Positions 51,131 through 59,262 of a DNA stretch of 64,000 bases are shown in pieces. Position 1 is the stretch's first letter. Each line of letters begins with the position of its first letter. The position numbers were made by a program, and so were the translations under genes. The notes below the pieces were generated by a model that did no database searches, had not been told where the DNA came from, and worked only from the letters and a program-made list of their open reading frames with translations. The stretch comes from UBA8529 sp964390565 (GTDB lineage: Bacteria > Bacteroidota > Bacteroidia > Bacteroidales > Tenuifilaceae), in NCBI GenBank assembly GCA_964390565.1, contig CAYMII010000020.1, forward strand, positions 1 through 64,000. Direction: 5' to 3'.

Positions 51131-52676
51131 GTAGAGCAATTTTTAATCCAAGGTTTTGAAGATTCTCAAGGCTTCTCTTTGCCTCGTTAATATAGCTCAT
51201 TAAAAGCGCTTCGGTCTCATCCTGAATTTTGTACTCCTTGATAAGTTCAAAAACCTTTGCTGATTGTCCGTTCTTGAACTCTTCCAGTAAAGATGATCTT
51301 TTATCAGCAGATAATTTTTCAAAAACCATCGAGAGCAGAATTGAAAATCTGCGAATCTCAATATCGCCAGTATTTCCATTGTAATCGCTTAAATCATCCT
51401 TAATCTGGTAGGCAATTCCAATATTATGGCTGAACTTATCAAGAATTGAAAGGGTTTCTTTATCAGCACCTCCGGCAGAGGCACCTAGCAAGAGAGAAAC
51501 CTTGAAAGCTGCAGCAGTTTTATTTTCAAAGATTTTAAGCGTATCCTTTAGTGAAGGGATTTCTCCGTTAGCAATTGCAGAAAGTTCTGCACCCTGTCCA
51601 ACCGATAACGCTCTATGACCTCGAGAGGTAATTAGCATACAATCTCGAATTGCTTCGGGCGAAAGTTCGCTCTCGGCAATTAACCTATAACCCTCACCTA
51701 TTAGTAAATCCCCAGTATTAATAGCAATTGGGACACCATACTCAGCATGGATTGTCTCTTTGCCATAGCGGGTATCATCATTATCCTCAATATCATCGTG
51801 AATTAATGATGCTTTATGGAAGCACTCAACCGAGACTGCAATTGAATTTGCAATATCTGCGTTAAATGATTTGCAAAAGGCTTCGTAGGTCAGCATGGTT
51901 AAAAATGGGCGAAAGCGATTGCCTCCTAAAAGAAGTGATTTTAGCGCTATTTTTTCGGCCTCGTCTCCATTATGACCAAGTATCTTAGAAAGTATCTCCT
52001 CGTTGAAAATTGAGTCGATTTTCGCCCTTGCTTGGTTGAAATTGAGCAGACGAAAATCTTTTATCTCGCTAATATGATGTATCTCCTCTTTTATCCAATC
52101 CATATCGGCAAGCGTATCCTTGCAACCGCAGGTTAAAAGGGGAATTCCAATTCCTGGAATCGAATATTTTCCGATTGAAACAAAGAGTTTTTGCAAAACC
52201 TCCATGCAGCCAACACCGATAACCGCATCGATTTGACCGCTTTCGATCATCTGAGCAGTTACAGTTGTTCCTTCGGTAACCAAAACCTCATAGCCTAACT
52301 TTTCTGCTTCCTGAATAAAGAAAGAGATATTGCATTCACCGCATTCTCTACATAAAAGACCTAACTGATCACTTTCCGCTTTGCAAAGATTGCTGTTTCG
52401 TAAACATTGGGGCAGCATCAACACCCTGCGATTATAAGGAATTGCGCCAACTACATTTCGCCAAATGGCATTACCACAGCAAACCATGGTAAAGGCAAGG
52501 TATTTATTATCCCAACCATTTGCCTCAACAAGCTTTCCTGCAAACTCAAAAAGTCCCTCGTACGATACGGGTGGAATAACGGTATTTTGCTTAAAATACT
52601 CTTCCACTCTACCGCGAATCTCTGCCCTAGTCTCTTTAACTTCAGGCACGACAAGGTCTAATACTGCTATATTCAT
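51093..52676 (-). CDS. DUF116-polyprenyl diphosphate synthase fusion
   Basis: The 527-residue protein has an N-terminal Cys-rich DUF116 domain (about 1-200; Cys at 66, 67, 91, 98, 109, 112, 115, 157, 183, 185), suited to a metal or iron-sulfur cluster. The rest is a trans-isoprenyl diphosphate synthase, with the first aspartate-rich motif D294-D295-x-x-D298 followed by an Arg, and the second in IKDDLSDYNGN. The small Ala 289 five residues before the first motif suggests chain elongation beyond C15, which is a tentative rule-based inference. GGAGC-like ribosome-binding sequence precedes the ATG at 52676. It supplies the presumptive prenyl substrate for the cyclase encoded two genes further on. 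Confidence 0.87.
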   Translation of the reverse strand: MNIAVLDLVVPEVKETRAEIRGRVEEYFKQNTVIPPVSYEGLFEFAGKLVEANGWDNKYLAFTMVCCGNAIWRNVVGAIPYNRRVLMLPQCLRNSNLCKAESDQLGLLCRECGECNISFFIQEAEKLGYEVLVTEGTTVTAQMIESGQIDAVIGVGCMEVLQKLFVSIGKYSIPGIGIPLLTCGCKDTLADMDWIKEEIHHISEIKDFRLLNFNQARAKIDSIFNEEILSKILGHNGDEAEKIALKSLLLGGNRFRPFLTMLTYEAFCKSFNADIANSIAVSVECFHKASLIHDDIEDNDDTRYGKETIHAEYGVPIAINTGDLLIGEGYRLIAESELSPEAIRDCMLITSRGHRALSVGQGAELSAIANGEIPSLKDTLKIFENKTAAAFKVSLLLGASAGGADKETLSILDKFSHNIGIAYQIKDDLSDYNGNTGDIEIRRFSILLSMVFEKLSADKRSSLLEEFKNGQSAKVFELIKEYKIQDETEALLMSYINEAKRSLENLQNLGLKIALHELVGKIFKDYL

Positions 52677-52688
52677 CTCTCGCTCCTT

Positions 52689-53864
52689 TCAACCATAAGC
52701 TCCTAAACCAAAAAAGGCACGTTTTTTCGCCATGCGATAAATCCAGTTTTTCTCTGGAATTACTTTGCACGAACCATGGCTAGGCACAACCTTACCATTG
52801 GCAAGTTGGGTCGGCATATCACTTCTGTTCGAAGTGTTTTTTGCCTGATGGTTTGATGCAAAATTTTGCAGCCAATTTGGGTCTTCCATCAAAATACAAC
52901 CCTTTGTTTTCTTTGATATTTCAACCTTAAAATCTCTAAGAAAGGTTGAATCTTCGTAAACCGTTTTAATATCCTTGTTGATATTATCGCATGAATACTG
53001 AATAACCGGACAGGGTTCAATATAACCCGATGGGTTTATATGATGACTTAACCCTTCTGCCGCTGGGCAGAAGGGATTACCATCAGCATCCCAGTATGAG
53101 TCAATGATTACAATGGGATATTTCGTTCTGCCATCAACCAAAAAGTTTCTTAAGCGCTCAATCTCTTCGGTGCTCAATGCCAAATCGTAGCAAGGATTTT
53201 CGCCCGATGGGCGATATATATAGTACCAAAGGTAAACGACTCCTTTATCATGAAGTAGATTGATAAACTCCTCGGATAGCGCCATGTCGATGTTGGATTT
53301 GCAAACGCTTATAGCAACACCCGTAATGAGTTTATGTTTCGTTGCCGTTTCAATTGCCTGAATGGTTCGTTGGTAAACACGGCTACTTCCACGCCTGATA
53401 TCGGCAATGGTTTCGTTCCCTTCAAAGCTGATAAGCGGGGTTACATTTCCAAGTTTTCTTAACTCTTCAGCAACTTTATCGTTTAGCAATGTTCCGTTTG
53501 TAAAAAGCTGAAAGTAGCAATCGGCGTGGGTTTTGAAAACATCCATCAACGGCTTATACATCAATGGCTCTCCGCCAAGAATACCAAAAAAGTAAGAACC
53601 ATACTTTTTACTGCCATTAATTATTTTATTTATGGAAGAAATATCTAGGCTATCGGTTTTTTCACCTTTAGTAACCCAGCAACCTTGACACTGTAAATTA
53701 CAATCGTTAGTAACTGAAATGAACTGAAATGCTGGAAACATTTCACCCCGTTTCTTGCGTTTTTGGAACTTACTAAAACCACGTAAACCCTTCCACCCAA
53801 AGGTGAAAATGAATTTGCGTAAACACTTTGAATCAGCTCTTAGTATATTTCGTGTTATTGACAT
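52689..53864 (-). CDS. Radical SAM enzyme with SPASM-like C-terminus
   Basis: The 391-residue protein has the radical SAM motif C55-x3-C59-x2-C62 (NDCNLQCQGCWV), the GGEP-type block GILGGEPLMYKPL, and later Cys-rich segments (FCPAAEGLSHHINPSGYIEPCPVI and a Cys near the end) that could hold an auxiliary cluster as in SPASM/Twitch enzymes. It is one of the few radical SAM enzymes in the window and is positioned between the ferredoxin and the polyprenyl synthase genes, with a 12-base gap to the latter. A modification of the isoprenoid product, such as methylation, C-C bond formation or reduction, is plausible; HpnH-type adenosyl transfer is one precedent. The substrate is not known. Confidence 0.86.
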   Translation of the reverse strand: MSITRNILRADSKCLRKFIFTFGWKGLRGFSKFQKRKKRGEMFPAFQFISVTNDCNLQCQGCWVTKGEKTDSLDISSINKIINGSKKYGSYFFGILGGEPLMYKPLMDVFKTHADCYFQLFTNGTLLNDKVAEELRKLGNVTPLISFEGNETIADIRRGSSRVYQRTIQAIETATKHKLITGVAISVCKSNIDMALSEEFINLLHDKGVVYLWYYIYRPSGENPCYDLALSTEEIERLRNFLVDGRTKYPIVIIDSYWDADGNPFCPAAEGLSHHINPSGYIEPCPVIQYSCDNINKDIKTVYEDSTFLRDFKVEISKKTKGCILMEDPNWLQNFASNHQAKNTSNRSDMPTQLANGKVVPSHGSCKVIPEKNWIYRMAKKRAFFGLGAYG

Positions 53865-53931
53865 CTTGTTTAAGTGTAAAGTGGCAAGCGAAAAGCGACA
53901 AGTGTATTATTTTTGAATTGTTTCATTTGCA

Positions 53932-53976
53932 GATTGGCACTTTGTCTCATTTTCAAATCTTCAAATTGACACATTA
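53932..53976. repeat. Repeat words between the ferredoxin and radical SAM genes
   Basis: The exact 17-base word ttgtctcattttcaaat (53942-53958) also occurs at 44805-44821, and the flanking attggcac and tgacacatta words resemble the repeats at 45892-45945. The repeat runs up to the ferredoxin stop codon. Confidence 0.65.
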
Positions 53977-54747
53977 TCAAATTAAATCATTTTTTTTTGC
54001 CTTATCCCTCTCCTCAATTGCTTTCTGCATAGCATCTGCTTTAATAATCGATTGTCGTTTTGCTTTACGCATTTCGAGCGCTTTGTAAATATCACTTCCC
54101 AAAATGGTTTTCAAATCTTGGCTTTGGCGCTGATGCTCTGCAACCTCATCAATAGAATCGGTTCCGCTAATTGCTCCGCCTTGTTTGTATTTGGGGAAGA
54201 TAATCGCAGTTTCGGGACAAATTCGAGCACATGCTGGGCAGTTGTTTTTGCAACCCTTCGGGTTGACAACTTTTACTGCACCATCAACCTTTTCGTAAAC
54301 TCCAAACAGACAAAAATCCGAGCATTGACCGCAAGCGGTACATCTTGAGTAATCTAATACCGGATACCACGATGGCCATTCTTTTTCGCTAAAATGCTCA
54401 GTTTGAATTGAAGGTTCTTCGTTACAAAATGACTTTAATATTGATATTATCTCTGTTTCATTAGTATCGCGAAGGTTGAGAAAAGTAATATTCTCGAAGT
54501 TACTTTTAACGCATGCAAAATCGAGCAATTTCTTTACTGCACGTGGGTGGCATGCTGCAATAAGTATTGGCTGAGAAGATGAAAATATTTTTTGAATATC
54601 TTCCTTATCCGAAACGCATAGTCCACACAAATCGCTTAGCTGAGTTGCATCAACCTTTTCGGTGTATAAGAAATTATTGACTGTTTCTTTTACCTTATCG
54701 CTAATAATATCGCCCCCGCAGTTGCAGTAAATAACCTTTTTTGACAT
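53977..54747 (-). CDS. HdrA-like Cys domain with two [4Fe-4S] ferredoxin clusters
   Basis: The 256-residue protein has an N-terminal Cys-rich part (CNCGG at 8-12, DLCGLC at 41-44, AACHPR near 66) as in heterodisulfide reductase HdrA-type or CoB-CoM-like proteins. A C-terminal ferredoxin has C136/C139/C142/C146 and C166/C170/C173/C177 clusters. The tail is charged and helical (about 195-256). It most likely feeds electrons to the other enzymes of this cluster, for example the radical SAM enzyme or the DUF116 part. It is the first gene of the cluster and is preceded by a TACCTTTG promoter box; a repeat-rich gap of 112 bases separates it from the radical SAM gene. Confidence 0.83.
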   Translation of the reverse strand: MSKKVIYCNCGGDIISDKVKETVNNFLYTEKVDATQLSDLCGLCVSDKEDIQKIFSSSQPILIAACHPRAVKKLLDFACVKSNFENITFLNLRDTNETEIISILKSFCNEEPSIQTEHFSEKEWPSWYPVLDYSRCTACGQCSDFCLFGVYEKVDGAVKVVNPKGCKNNCPACARICPETAIIFPKYKQGGAISGTDSIDEVAEHQRQSQDLKTILGSDIYKALEMRKAKRQSIIKADAMQKAIEERDKAKKNDLI

Positions 54748-54803
54748 ATTTTAAATCTGATCTAAAATTCTAAATATTAATGTTTTGTATAATACTTACC
54801 CGA

Positions 54804-54811
54804 CAAAGGTA
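54804..54811 (-). promoter_or_regulatory. Bacteroidota -7 box for the terpenoid/radical SAM cluster
   Basis: On the minus strand the sequence is TACCTTTG, 57 bases upstream of the first gene of the cluster. No internal promoter box was noticed further down, so the cluster may be one transcript. Confidence 0.58.
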
Positions 54812-54945
54812 ATATAACCTTACAATATAATTTTTAATGTCTAATGCTATATGAACAATACTTTATTTTTTATCGTTTGATGTATTTTATTTGAAAAAGT
54901 TTAATAGGCATTCTTCATCTAAATTCTTTTATTACAACATTTTTC

Positions 54946-54953
54946 TAATTTTG
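54946..54953 (+). promoter_or_regulatory. Bacteroidota -7 box for terC
   Basis: TAATTTTG matches TAnnTTTG and lies 34 bases upstream of the ATG at 54987. Confidence 0.55.
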
Positions 54954-54986
54954 TGGCTCTTTAAATAAAATTAAAAACCAAAAATA

Positions 54987-55709
54987 ATGGACTTTCTTTT
55001 TCAACCCGAAACCTACATTTCACTACTTACCCTAACTCTTTTGGAGATTGTATTGGGTATCGACAATATAATATTTATCTCCATTGTAACCAATAAGTTA
55101 CCTCAACAAGATCGAAAAAAAACAAGGACAATTGGTCTTCTATTCGCTTTATTTTTTAGAATTTTACTTCTGTCGTTTATCATTTATATTATCCGTCTTA
55201 CCAATCCATTATTTTCGATAGGTAGTGTTAATTTCTCAATCCGAGATTTAATTCTTCTTCTTGGAGGTATTTTCCTGATTGCAAAGAGCATTACTGAAAT
55301 GCATGAAAAAATTGAAGGGGGAGAACATACTACAAAAAATGGAAAAGTAGCTTCATTCTTTTATGTGATATTGCAGATTGTAATCCTAGATATCATCTTC
55401 TCTTTTGATTCAATCCTTACAGCGATTGGCCTTTCAAATCAGCTACCAATAATGATTGCTGCGGTTATTATATCAATGGTTGTAATGATTTTCTTTTCAG
55501 GATTTATTAGCAATTTTATTAATCGTCATCCAACGCTTCAAGTTTTGGCTCTTTCCTTCCTAATTCTAATTGGTTTTATGCTTACGCTCGAGGCGTTTCA
55601 TTACGAGATACCAAAGGGTTATATATACTTTGCGCTGTTCTTCTCGGTAATGGTTGAGGTAATAAATATGAAAATGCGTGCTAAGCATAAGCTGGACGAG
55701 GCAAAATAA
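54987..55709 (+). CDS. TerC family membrane protein
   Basis: The 240-residue protein has about seven membrane helices and the TerC signature LTLLEIVLGIDNIIFISI, with a second Asp motif ILDIIFSFDSILTAIG. TerC/Alx/YceF-type proteins handle metal ions such as manganese at the membrane and have been linked with tellurite resistance and metalation of secreted proteins. Here the gene is monocistronic with a promoter box and a strong terminator. It is not next to other ter genes, so tellurite resistance should not be inferred. Confidence 0.9.
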   Translation: MDFLFQPETYISLLTLTLLEIVLGIDNIIFISIVTNKLPQQDRKKTRTIGLLFALFFRILLLSFIIYIIRLTNPLFSIGSVNFSIRDLILLLGGIFLIAKSITEMHEKIEGGEHTTKNGKVASFFYVILQIVILDIIFSFDSILTAIGLSNQLPIMIAAVIISMVVMIFFSGFISNFINRHPTLQVLALSFLILIGFMLTLEAFHYEIPKGYIYFALFFSVMVEVINMKMRAKHKLDEAK

Positions 55710-55729
55710 TCTCTAAGTATATTATTTTT

Positions 55730-55761
55730 AAAAACGGCTTTGGTATTCAAAGCCGTTTTTT
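55730..55761 (+). terminator. Rho-independent terminator for terC
   Basis: A 12-pair stem aaaaacggcttt/aaagccgttttt with a seven-base loop leads into T residues, just after the terC stop. Confidence 0.87.
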
Positions 55762-55808
55762 AATAAAATGGTATTATCTTTCAAAATATTATCGATAAAA
55801 AATCCTTG

Positions 55809-56528
55809 ATGGTAAAGATTACAGTTTCGCTTTTACTATTAATTCAAACCACTCTTTTTGCTCAGATTGACTCTGTGAAAAAGGATTTTGTCCCAAAGCA
55901 TCGTTTTGTTAAATCGATGATTCTACCTGCATCTCTTTTTGTAACAGGAATTGTTGTGAAAGAAACAAACTTCAGAGAATATTTTCAGGAGAAAGTTCAA
56001 TCATCCAATTTTAGAACTAATACCAAAATTGATGATTTCATACAATATGTTCCTATTGTTGAACTTCATGCGGCAGACATCTATTACTCAAAATCAAAAA
56101 ATGAGTTCTTCCAAAACGCAAAGAATTTGGCTATTTCCGAATTACTTACGGCATTAATAGTTCAATCAATAAAGCGTAGTGCTAACATTCAAAGGCCTGA
56201 CGGCCATGATTACTCTTTCTTTTCGGGGCATACATCACAATCGTTTACTGGAGCAACCGCACTTTACCTTGAATATGAAGATACGAATAGGCTTTTGGCT
56301 CTATCGGGATATGGTTTTTCTACTACTACAGGAATTTTGAGGGTTACAAATAATAGGCATTGGCTTTCAGATGTCCTTGTTGGTGCAGGTATAGGTATCT
56401 TTTCTGCCAGATTGGTATGGTACATAAATCCCTTCCCTAACTGGAAACCTTTCAAAAGCAATAAAGTTGCAGTTTACCCTTATGTTAATGGACTCTCGAG
56501 CAATGCCGGTCTTAGGGTGATTTTTTAG
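55809..56528 (+). CDS. Secreted PAP2-type phosphatase, copy 1
   Basis: The 239-residue protein has a signal peptide (MVKITVSLLLLIQTTLFAQ) and a PAP2 (phosphatidic acid phosphatase 2) domain. The three motifs are KRSANIQRP (K-x6-RP), FSGHTS (in place of PSGH) and RVTNNRHWLSD (R-x5-H-x3-D). Such enzymes remove phosphate from lipid phosphates in the envelope. Motif 2 has Phe in place of the usual Pro. The ATG at 55809 is preceded by an in-frame TTG. A close paralog follows, so this is a tandem duplication. Confidence 0.85.
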   Translation: MVKITVSLLLLIQTTLFAQIDSVKKDFVPKHRFVKSMILPASLFVTGIVVKETNFREYFQEKVQSSNFRTNTKIDDFIQYVPIVELHAADIYYSKSKNEFFQNAKNLAISELLTALIVQSIKRSANIQRPDGHDYSFFSGHTSQSFTGATALYLEYEDTNRLLALSGYGFSTTTGILRVTNNRHWLSDVLVGAGIGIFSARLVWYINPFPNWKPFKSNKVAVYPYVNGLSSNAGLRVIF

Positions 56529-56536
56529 TATCTTTG
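56529..56536 (+). promoter_or_regulatory. Bacteroidota -7 box for the second PAP2 gene
   Basis: TATCTTTG begins directly after the stop codon of copy 1 and is 17 bases before the ATG at 56553. Confidence 0.55.
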
Positions 56537-56552
56537 TTTAAATTTGACTCCT

Positions 56553-57281
56553 ATGAAGAGTATTATTTCGATACTTCTCATTTTCGTTTTTTCAATATTA
56601 TCTAAATATTGCTTTGCTCAGATTGATACTAACATTGCGTTTACAGGTTCTAAAAAGGTTCATGCCAAAAACCTAATACTTCCAGCATCACTTTGCTTAA
56701 CAGGAGTATTGGTTAAACAGACTAGTTTTCCGTTATATCTGAGGGATAAAACTCAGAATTCATGGTTGAGAACAAACACTTCAATTGATGATTATACTAG
56801 ATACGTGCCTGTTGTAGAGATGTATATTGCTGATATTTATTATAGAAAGTCATTGAGTGAAGTTTTCCAACAAACAAAAAATTATCTGCTTGCAAGACTA
56901 TTAACTTCGTTCACAACTAGTCGAATAAAAGATTGGACTCAAGTTACACGTCCGGATGGAACAGAACGATCTTTCCCATCTGGGCATACATCATATGCTT
57001 TTTGCGGAGCAACAGCCCTTTTTCTGGAGTATAAGGATACCGATAAGTTTTTAGCCTATAGCGGTTTTGTATTCTCCACAGCAACTGGGTTTATGAGAAT
57101 AACTAATAATCGGCATTGGATTTCGGATGTGATTACTGGTGCTGGAGTCGGAATGCTTTCTACAACCCTAGTGTGGTATATCAATCCGTTAAAGAATTGG
57201 AATCCTTTTAAAAAGAAAAACATAGCTATTTATCCAACAATAAATAATTACAACAACGTTGGAATATGCATGATTTTTTAA
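56553..57281 (+). CDS. Secreted PAP2-type phosphatase, copy 2
   Basis: The 242-residue protein (start MKSIISILLIFVFSILSKYCFAQ, signal peptide) is a paralog of the preceding gene, with IDDYTRYVPVVEMYIADIYY and NNRHWISDVITGAG in the same places. The PAP2 motifs are K-x6-RP (KDWTQVTRP), FPSGHTS (the normal PSGH, unlike copy 1) and NNRHWISD. It has its own promoter box between the two genes, so expression may differ. It probably dephosphorylates undecaprenyl or other lipid phosphates at the outer face of the inner membrane, which is inferred from the family. Confidence 0.86.
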   Translation: MKSIISILLIFVFSILSKYCFAQIDTNIAFTGSKKVHAKNLILPASLCLTGVLVKQTSFPLYLRDKTQNSWLRTNTSIDDYTRYVPVVEMYIADIYYRKSLSEVFQQTKNYLLARLLTSFTTSRIKDWTQVTRPDGTERSFPSGHTSYAFCGATALFLEYKDTDKFLAYSGFVFSTATGFMRITNNRHWISDVITGAGVGMLSTTLVWYINPLKNWNPFKKKNIAIYPTINNYNNVGICMIF

Positions 57282-57288
57282 ACAATGA

Positions 57289-57894
57289 CTAGCCTAACGA
57301 CAATATCAACGAAACAATAAAGGGTACAAGTATGGTTAGCACAATTCCATGGAATAGCGATACAATGGCATACTCTTTCCCCGATGCTTTTGTAATAATT
57401 GGCAGGGTCGTATCCATACTAGTTGCTCCTCCGGAGCAAATCGGAGCAATTTTTCCAAAGTAAGTGGCAATAATTGGCGCAGCCAAAAGGGTTATAATCT
57501 CACGCATCACATTCGATAGAAGAGCAACCACACCTAACGCTTTGCTATAAGTTTCGGTGATTATTATGCTTGATAGGCTATAGTAACCATAACCCGAACC
57601 AACGGCTTGAGCATCCTTTAAGGATAAATCAGGAATAATTAGGTAAACAACAGCAACTCCAATAGCAGTTCCTATAATGGTTGTAAGTGGTACAAGAAAA
57701 ACTCGAAGGTTAAATCCCTTTAATGCTTGAAAGGCTTTTGCATCGGCACCAACTCCAACTCCAACGAGGAACATTAAAACGTAAAGAGCATAACTGCTAT
57801 ACTCCTCTTTTATTAAATCATTTGGAATAAAGTGGTAGAAACTGAGCAGTAAGCCAGCCGTAAAAAACCCAAGTATGATTAAACTGCCTTTCAT
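57289..57894 (-). CDS. LysO-type exporter, C-terminal half (DUF340)
   Basis: The 201-residue protein has about six membrane helices and the DUF340/LysO pattern LVGVGVGADAKAF, GSGYGYYSLSSIIITE and CSGGATSMDTTLPI. E. coli LysO, which exports lysine, is a single protein of about 300 residues. Here the shorter N-terminal half is a separate gene just upstream (57897-58172), with only 2 bases between its stop and this start. Both halves probably assemble into one transporter. The split is clean, with no sign of a frameshift, and similar split pairs are known in Bacteroidota. Confidence 0.82.
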   Translation of the reverse strand: MKGSLIILGFFTAGLLLSFYHFIPNDLIKEEYSSYALYVLMFLVGVGVGADAKAFQALKGFNLRVFLVPLTTIIGTAIGVAVVYLIIPDLSLKDAQAVGSGYGYYSLSSIIITETYSKALGVVALLSNVMREIITLLAAPIIATYFGKIAPICSGGATSMDTTLPIITKASGKEYAIVSLFHGIVLTILVPFIVSLILSLG

Positions 57895-57896
57895 CC

Positions 57897-58172
57897 CTAC
57901 TCCTTCGATTTAAAGAAACGAACATAGGTAAACCAACCAAGCAATACGCTTCCAATTACTCCGCCAAGTGTCAAAGCCAAGGCTTTTAATCCTAAAGTTG
58001 GAAGATTTTTCATTATCACCTCATTTGCACCGATTGAAATACCAAGAATAAACAACAACAGGTAGATTGCATACATAATCAACTTATCGTTTATCTTGAT
58101 AAGCAATGATTTTTTTCGAATTAAGAAACCAAACAGCATTCCTGCTGTCATAATTGCAACAACCGTTAGCAT
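57897..58172 (-). CDS. LysO-type exporter, N-terminal half (DUF340)
   Basis: The 91-residue protein has three membrane helices and LLFILGISIGANEVIMKNLPTLG, which corresponds to the N-terminal part of LysO/YbjE. It has its own ATG, a normal C-terminal charged tail (RFFKSKE) and is followed after 2 bases by the C-terminal half. It is thus a functional subunit rather than a truncated fragment. Substrate specificity for lysine is taken from the family and not visible in the sequence. Confidence 0.78.
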   Translation of the reverse strand: MLTVVAIMTAGMLFGFLIRKKSLLIKINDKLIMYAIYLLLFILGISIGANEVIMKNLPTLGLKALALTLGGVIGSVLLGWFTYVRFFKSKE

Positions 58173-58250
58173 ACTTGTTGTTTTTAGACTTTTATTCGTC
58201 GATTGTAAAACCGGTATTACCCATGAACTTTAAAAGTTCATTCTAAATGA

Positions 58251-59153
58251 CTACCAAAGTGGTGATGGGTACTCTTTTTTATCAACTAATTCTTTTAAAC
58301 GTCCCATTACCATTGGCTTATCGCCAGGATAAGTTACTCCAAACCACTCGGCTAAAGTAGGAAGAACCTCACAGGTGGCATTCTTCTCTCCAACCAGTTT
58401 ATTTACAACAGTAGGAATATAAAACTCAGCCTTTGCATTTGATATGGAACCAGACAAAAACCCCGAAAGCATCTCCTCGGTATAAGTAAAGAAATCGGGG
58501 GTTAATCCCCAAAAGTTCATCGAAACAGGAAGCGTTTCATCTACCTCAACATCTTTACCTTGCTCGTCTTTATAAAAAACCTTGCCATTTACTCTTTCGA
58601 TATGTGTTCTTTCAACGCAAGTTTGAAGCATCATTTTATTATCTGTTGTACAAACACCTCGCGATACAGAACCCTGTTCCGATAAAGTTTTTCCCAAACG
58701 ATAACCTACCATAAAGTAAGTTCCTTTGGGGAGATTAGGTTTTGAAAGCGCTTCGGCGAGTACTCTAAAAGCGTCATAGCCATAAAAATCATCGGCATTG
58801 ATTGCTGCAAAAGGCTCCTTAACAACATTGCGTGTTACCCATAATGCATGGGCTGTTCCCCAAGGCTTAGTCCTATCGGCAGGACAAGAAAAACCTTCGG
58901 GCAGCATATCAAGTTCTTGAAAAACTATCTCAAAAGGCACTTTACCTTTAAAGCGATTTCCAAAAACCTCCATAAAATCTTTTTCAATGCTTTTTCGAAT
59001 CACAAAAACAACTTTACCAAATCCTGCTCGCATGGCATCAAAAACTGAATAATCGATAATCGTTTCACCATTTGGACCAAGTCCATCTACCTGTTTAAGA
59101 CCGCCATAACGGCTACCCATTCCTGCTGCAAGAATTACTAAAGTTGGTTTCAT
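58251..59153 (-). CDS. Sugar-phosphate nucleotidyltransferase
   Basis: The 300-residue protein has the N-terminal nucleotide-binding signature LVILAAGMGSRYGGLKQ and the usual Rossmann-like progress through DGLGPNGETIIDYSV, PWGTAHALW and AINADDFYG, as in UTP/dTTP-dependent sugar-phosphate nucleotidyltransferases. The later NAKAEFYIPTVVNKLV segment also fits. The sugar and nucleotide cannot be determined. It probably makes an NDP-sugar for surface glycans. No glycan cluster is adjacent. The gap to the LysO genes contains no promoter box that I could call. Confidence 0.83.
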   Translation of the reverse strand: MKPTLVILAAGMGSRYGGLKQVDGLGPNGETIIDYSVFDAMRAGFGKVVFVIRKSIEKDFMEVFGNRFKGKVPFEIVFQELDMLPEGFSCPADRTKPWGTAHALWVTRNVVKEPFAAINADDFYGYDAFRVLAEALSKPNLPKGTYFMVGYRLGKTLSEQGSVSRGVCTTDNKMMLQTCVERTHIERVNGKVFYKDEQGKDVEVDETLPVSMNFWGLTPDFFTYTEEMLSGFLSGSISNAKAEFYIPTVVNKLVGEKNATCEVLPTLAEWFGVTYPGDKPMVMGRLKELVDKKEYPSPLW

Positions 59154-59262
59154 AAAGAATATTTTACTGATTTATAACAACATATAATTATGCCTTGAAA
59201 TCAAAGCAAGGCAAAAATAGCTGAAATTTTACTGAACAACAGGGAATACAGAACAGTTTTAC

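Noticed and set aside
54987..55709. Tellurite resistance locus from TerC
   Set aside because: No other ter genes are present. TerC family proteins alone are widespread and act on metals in general.
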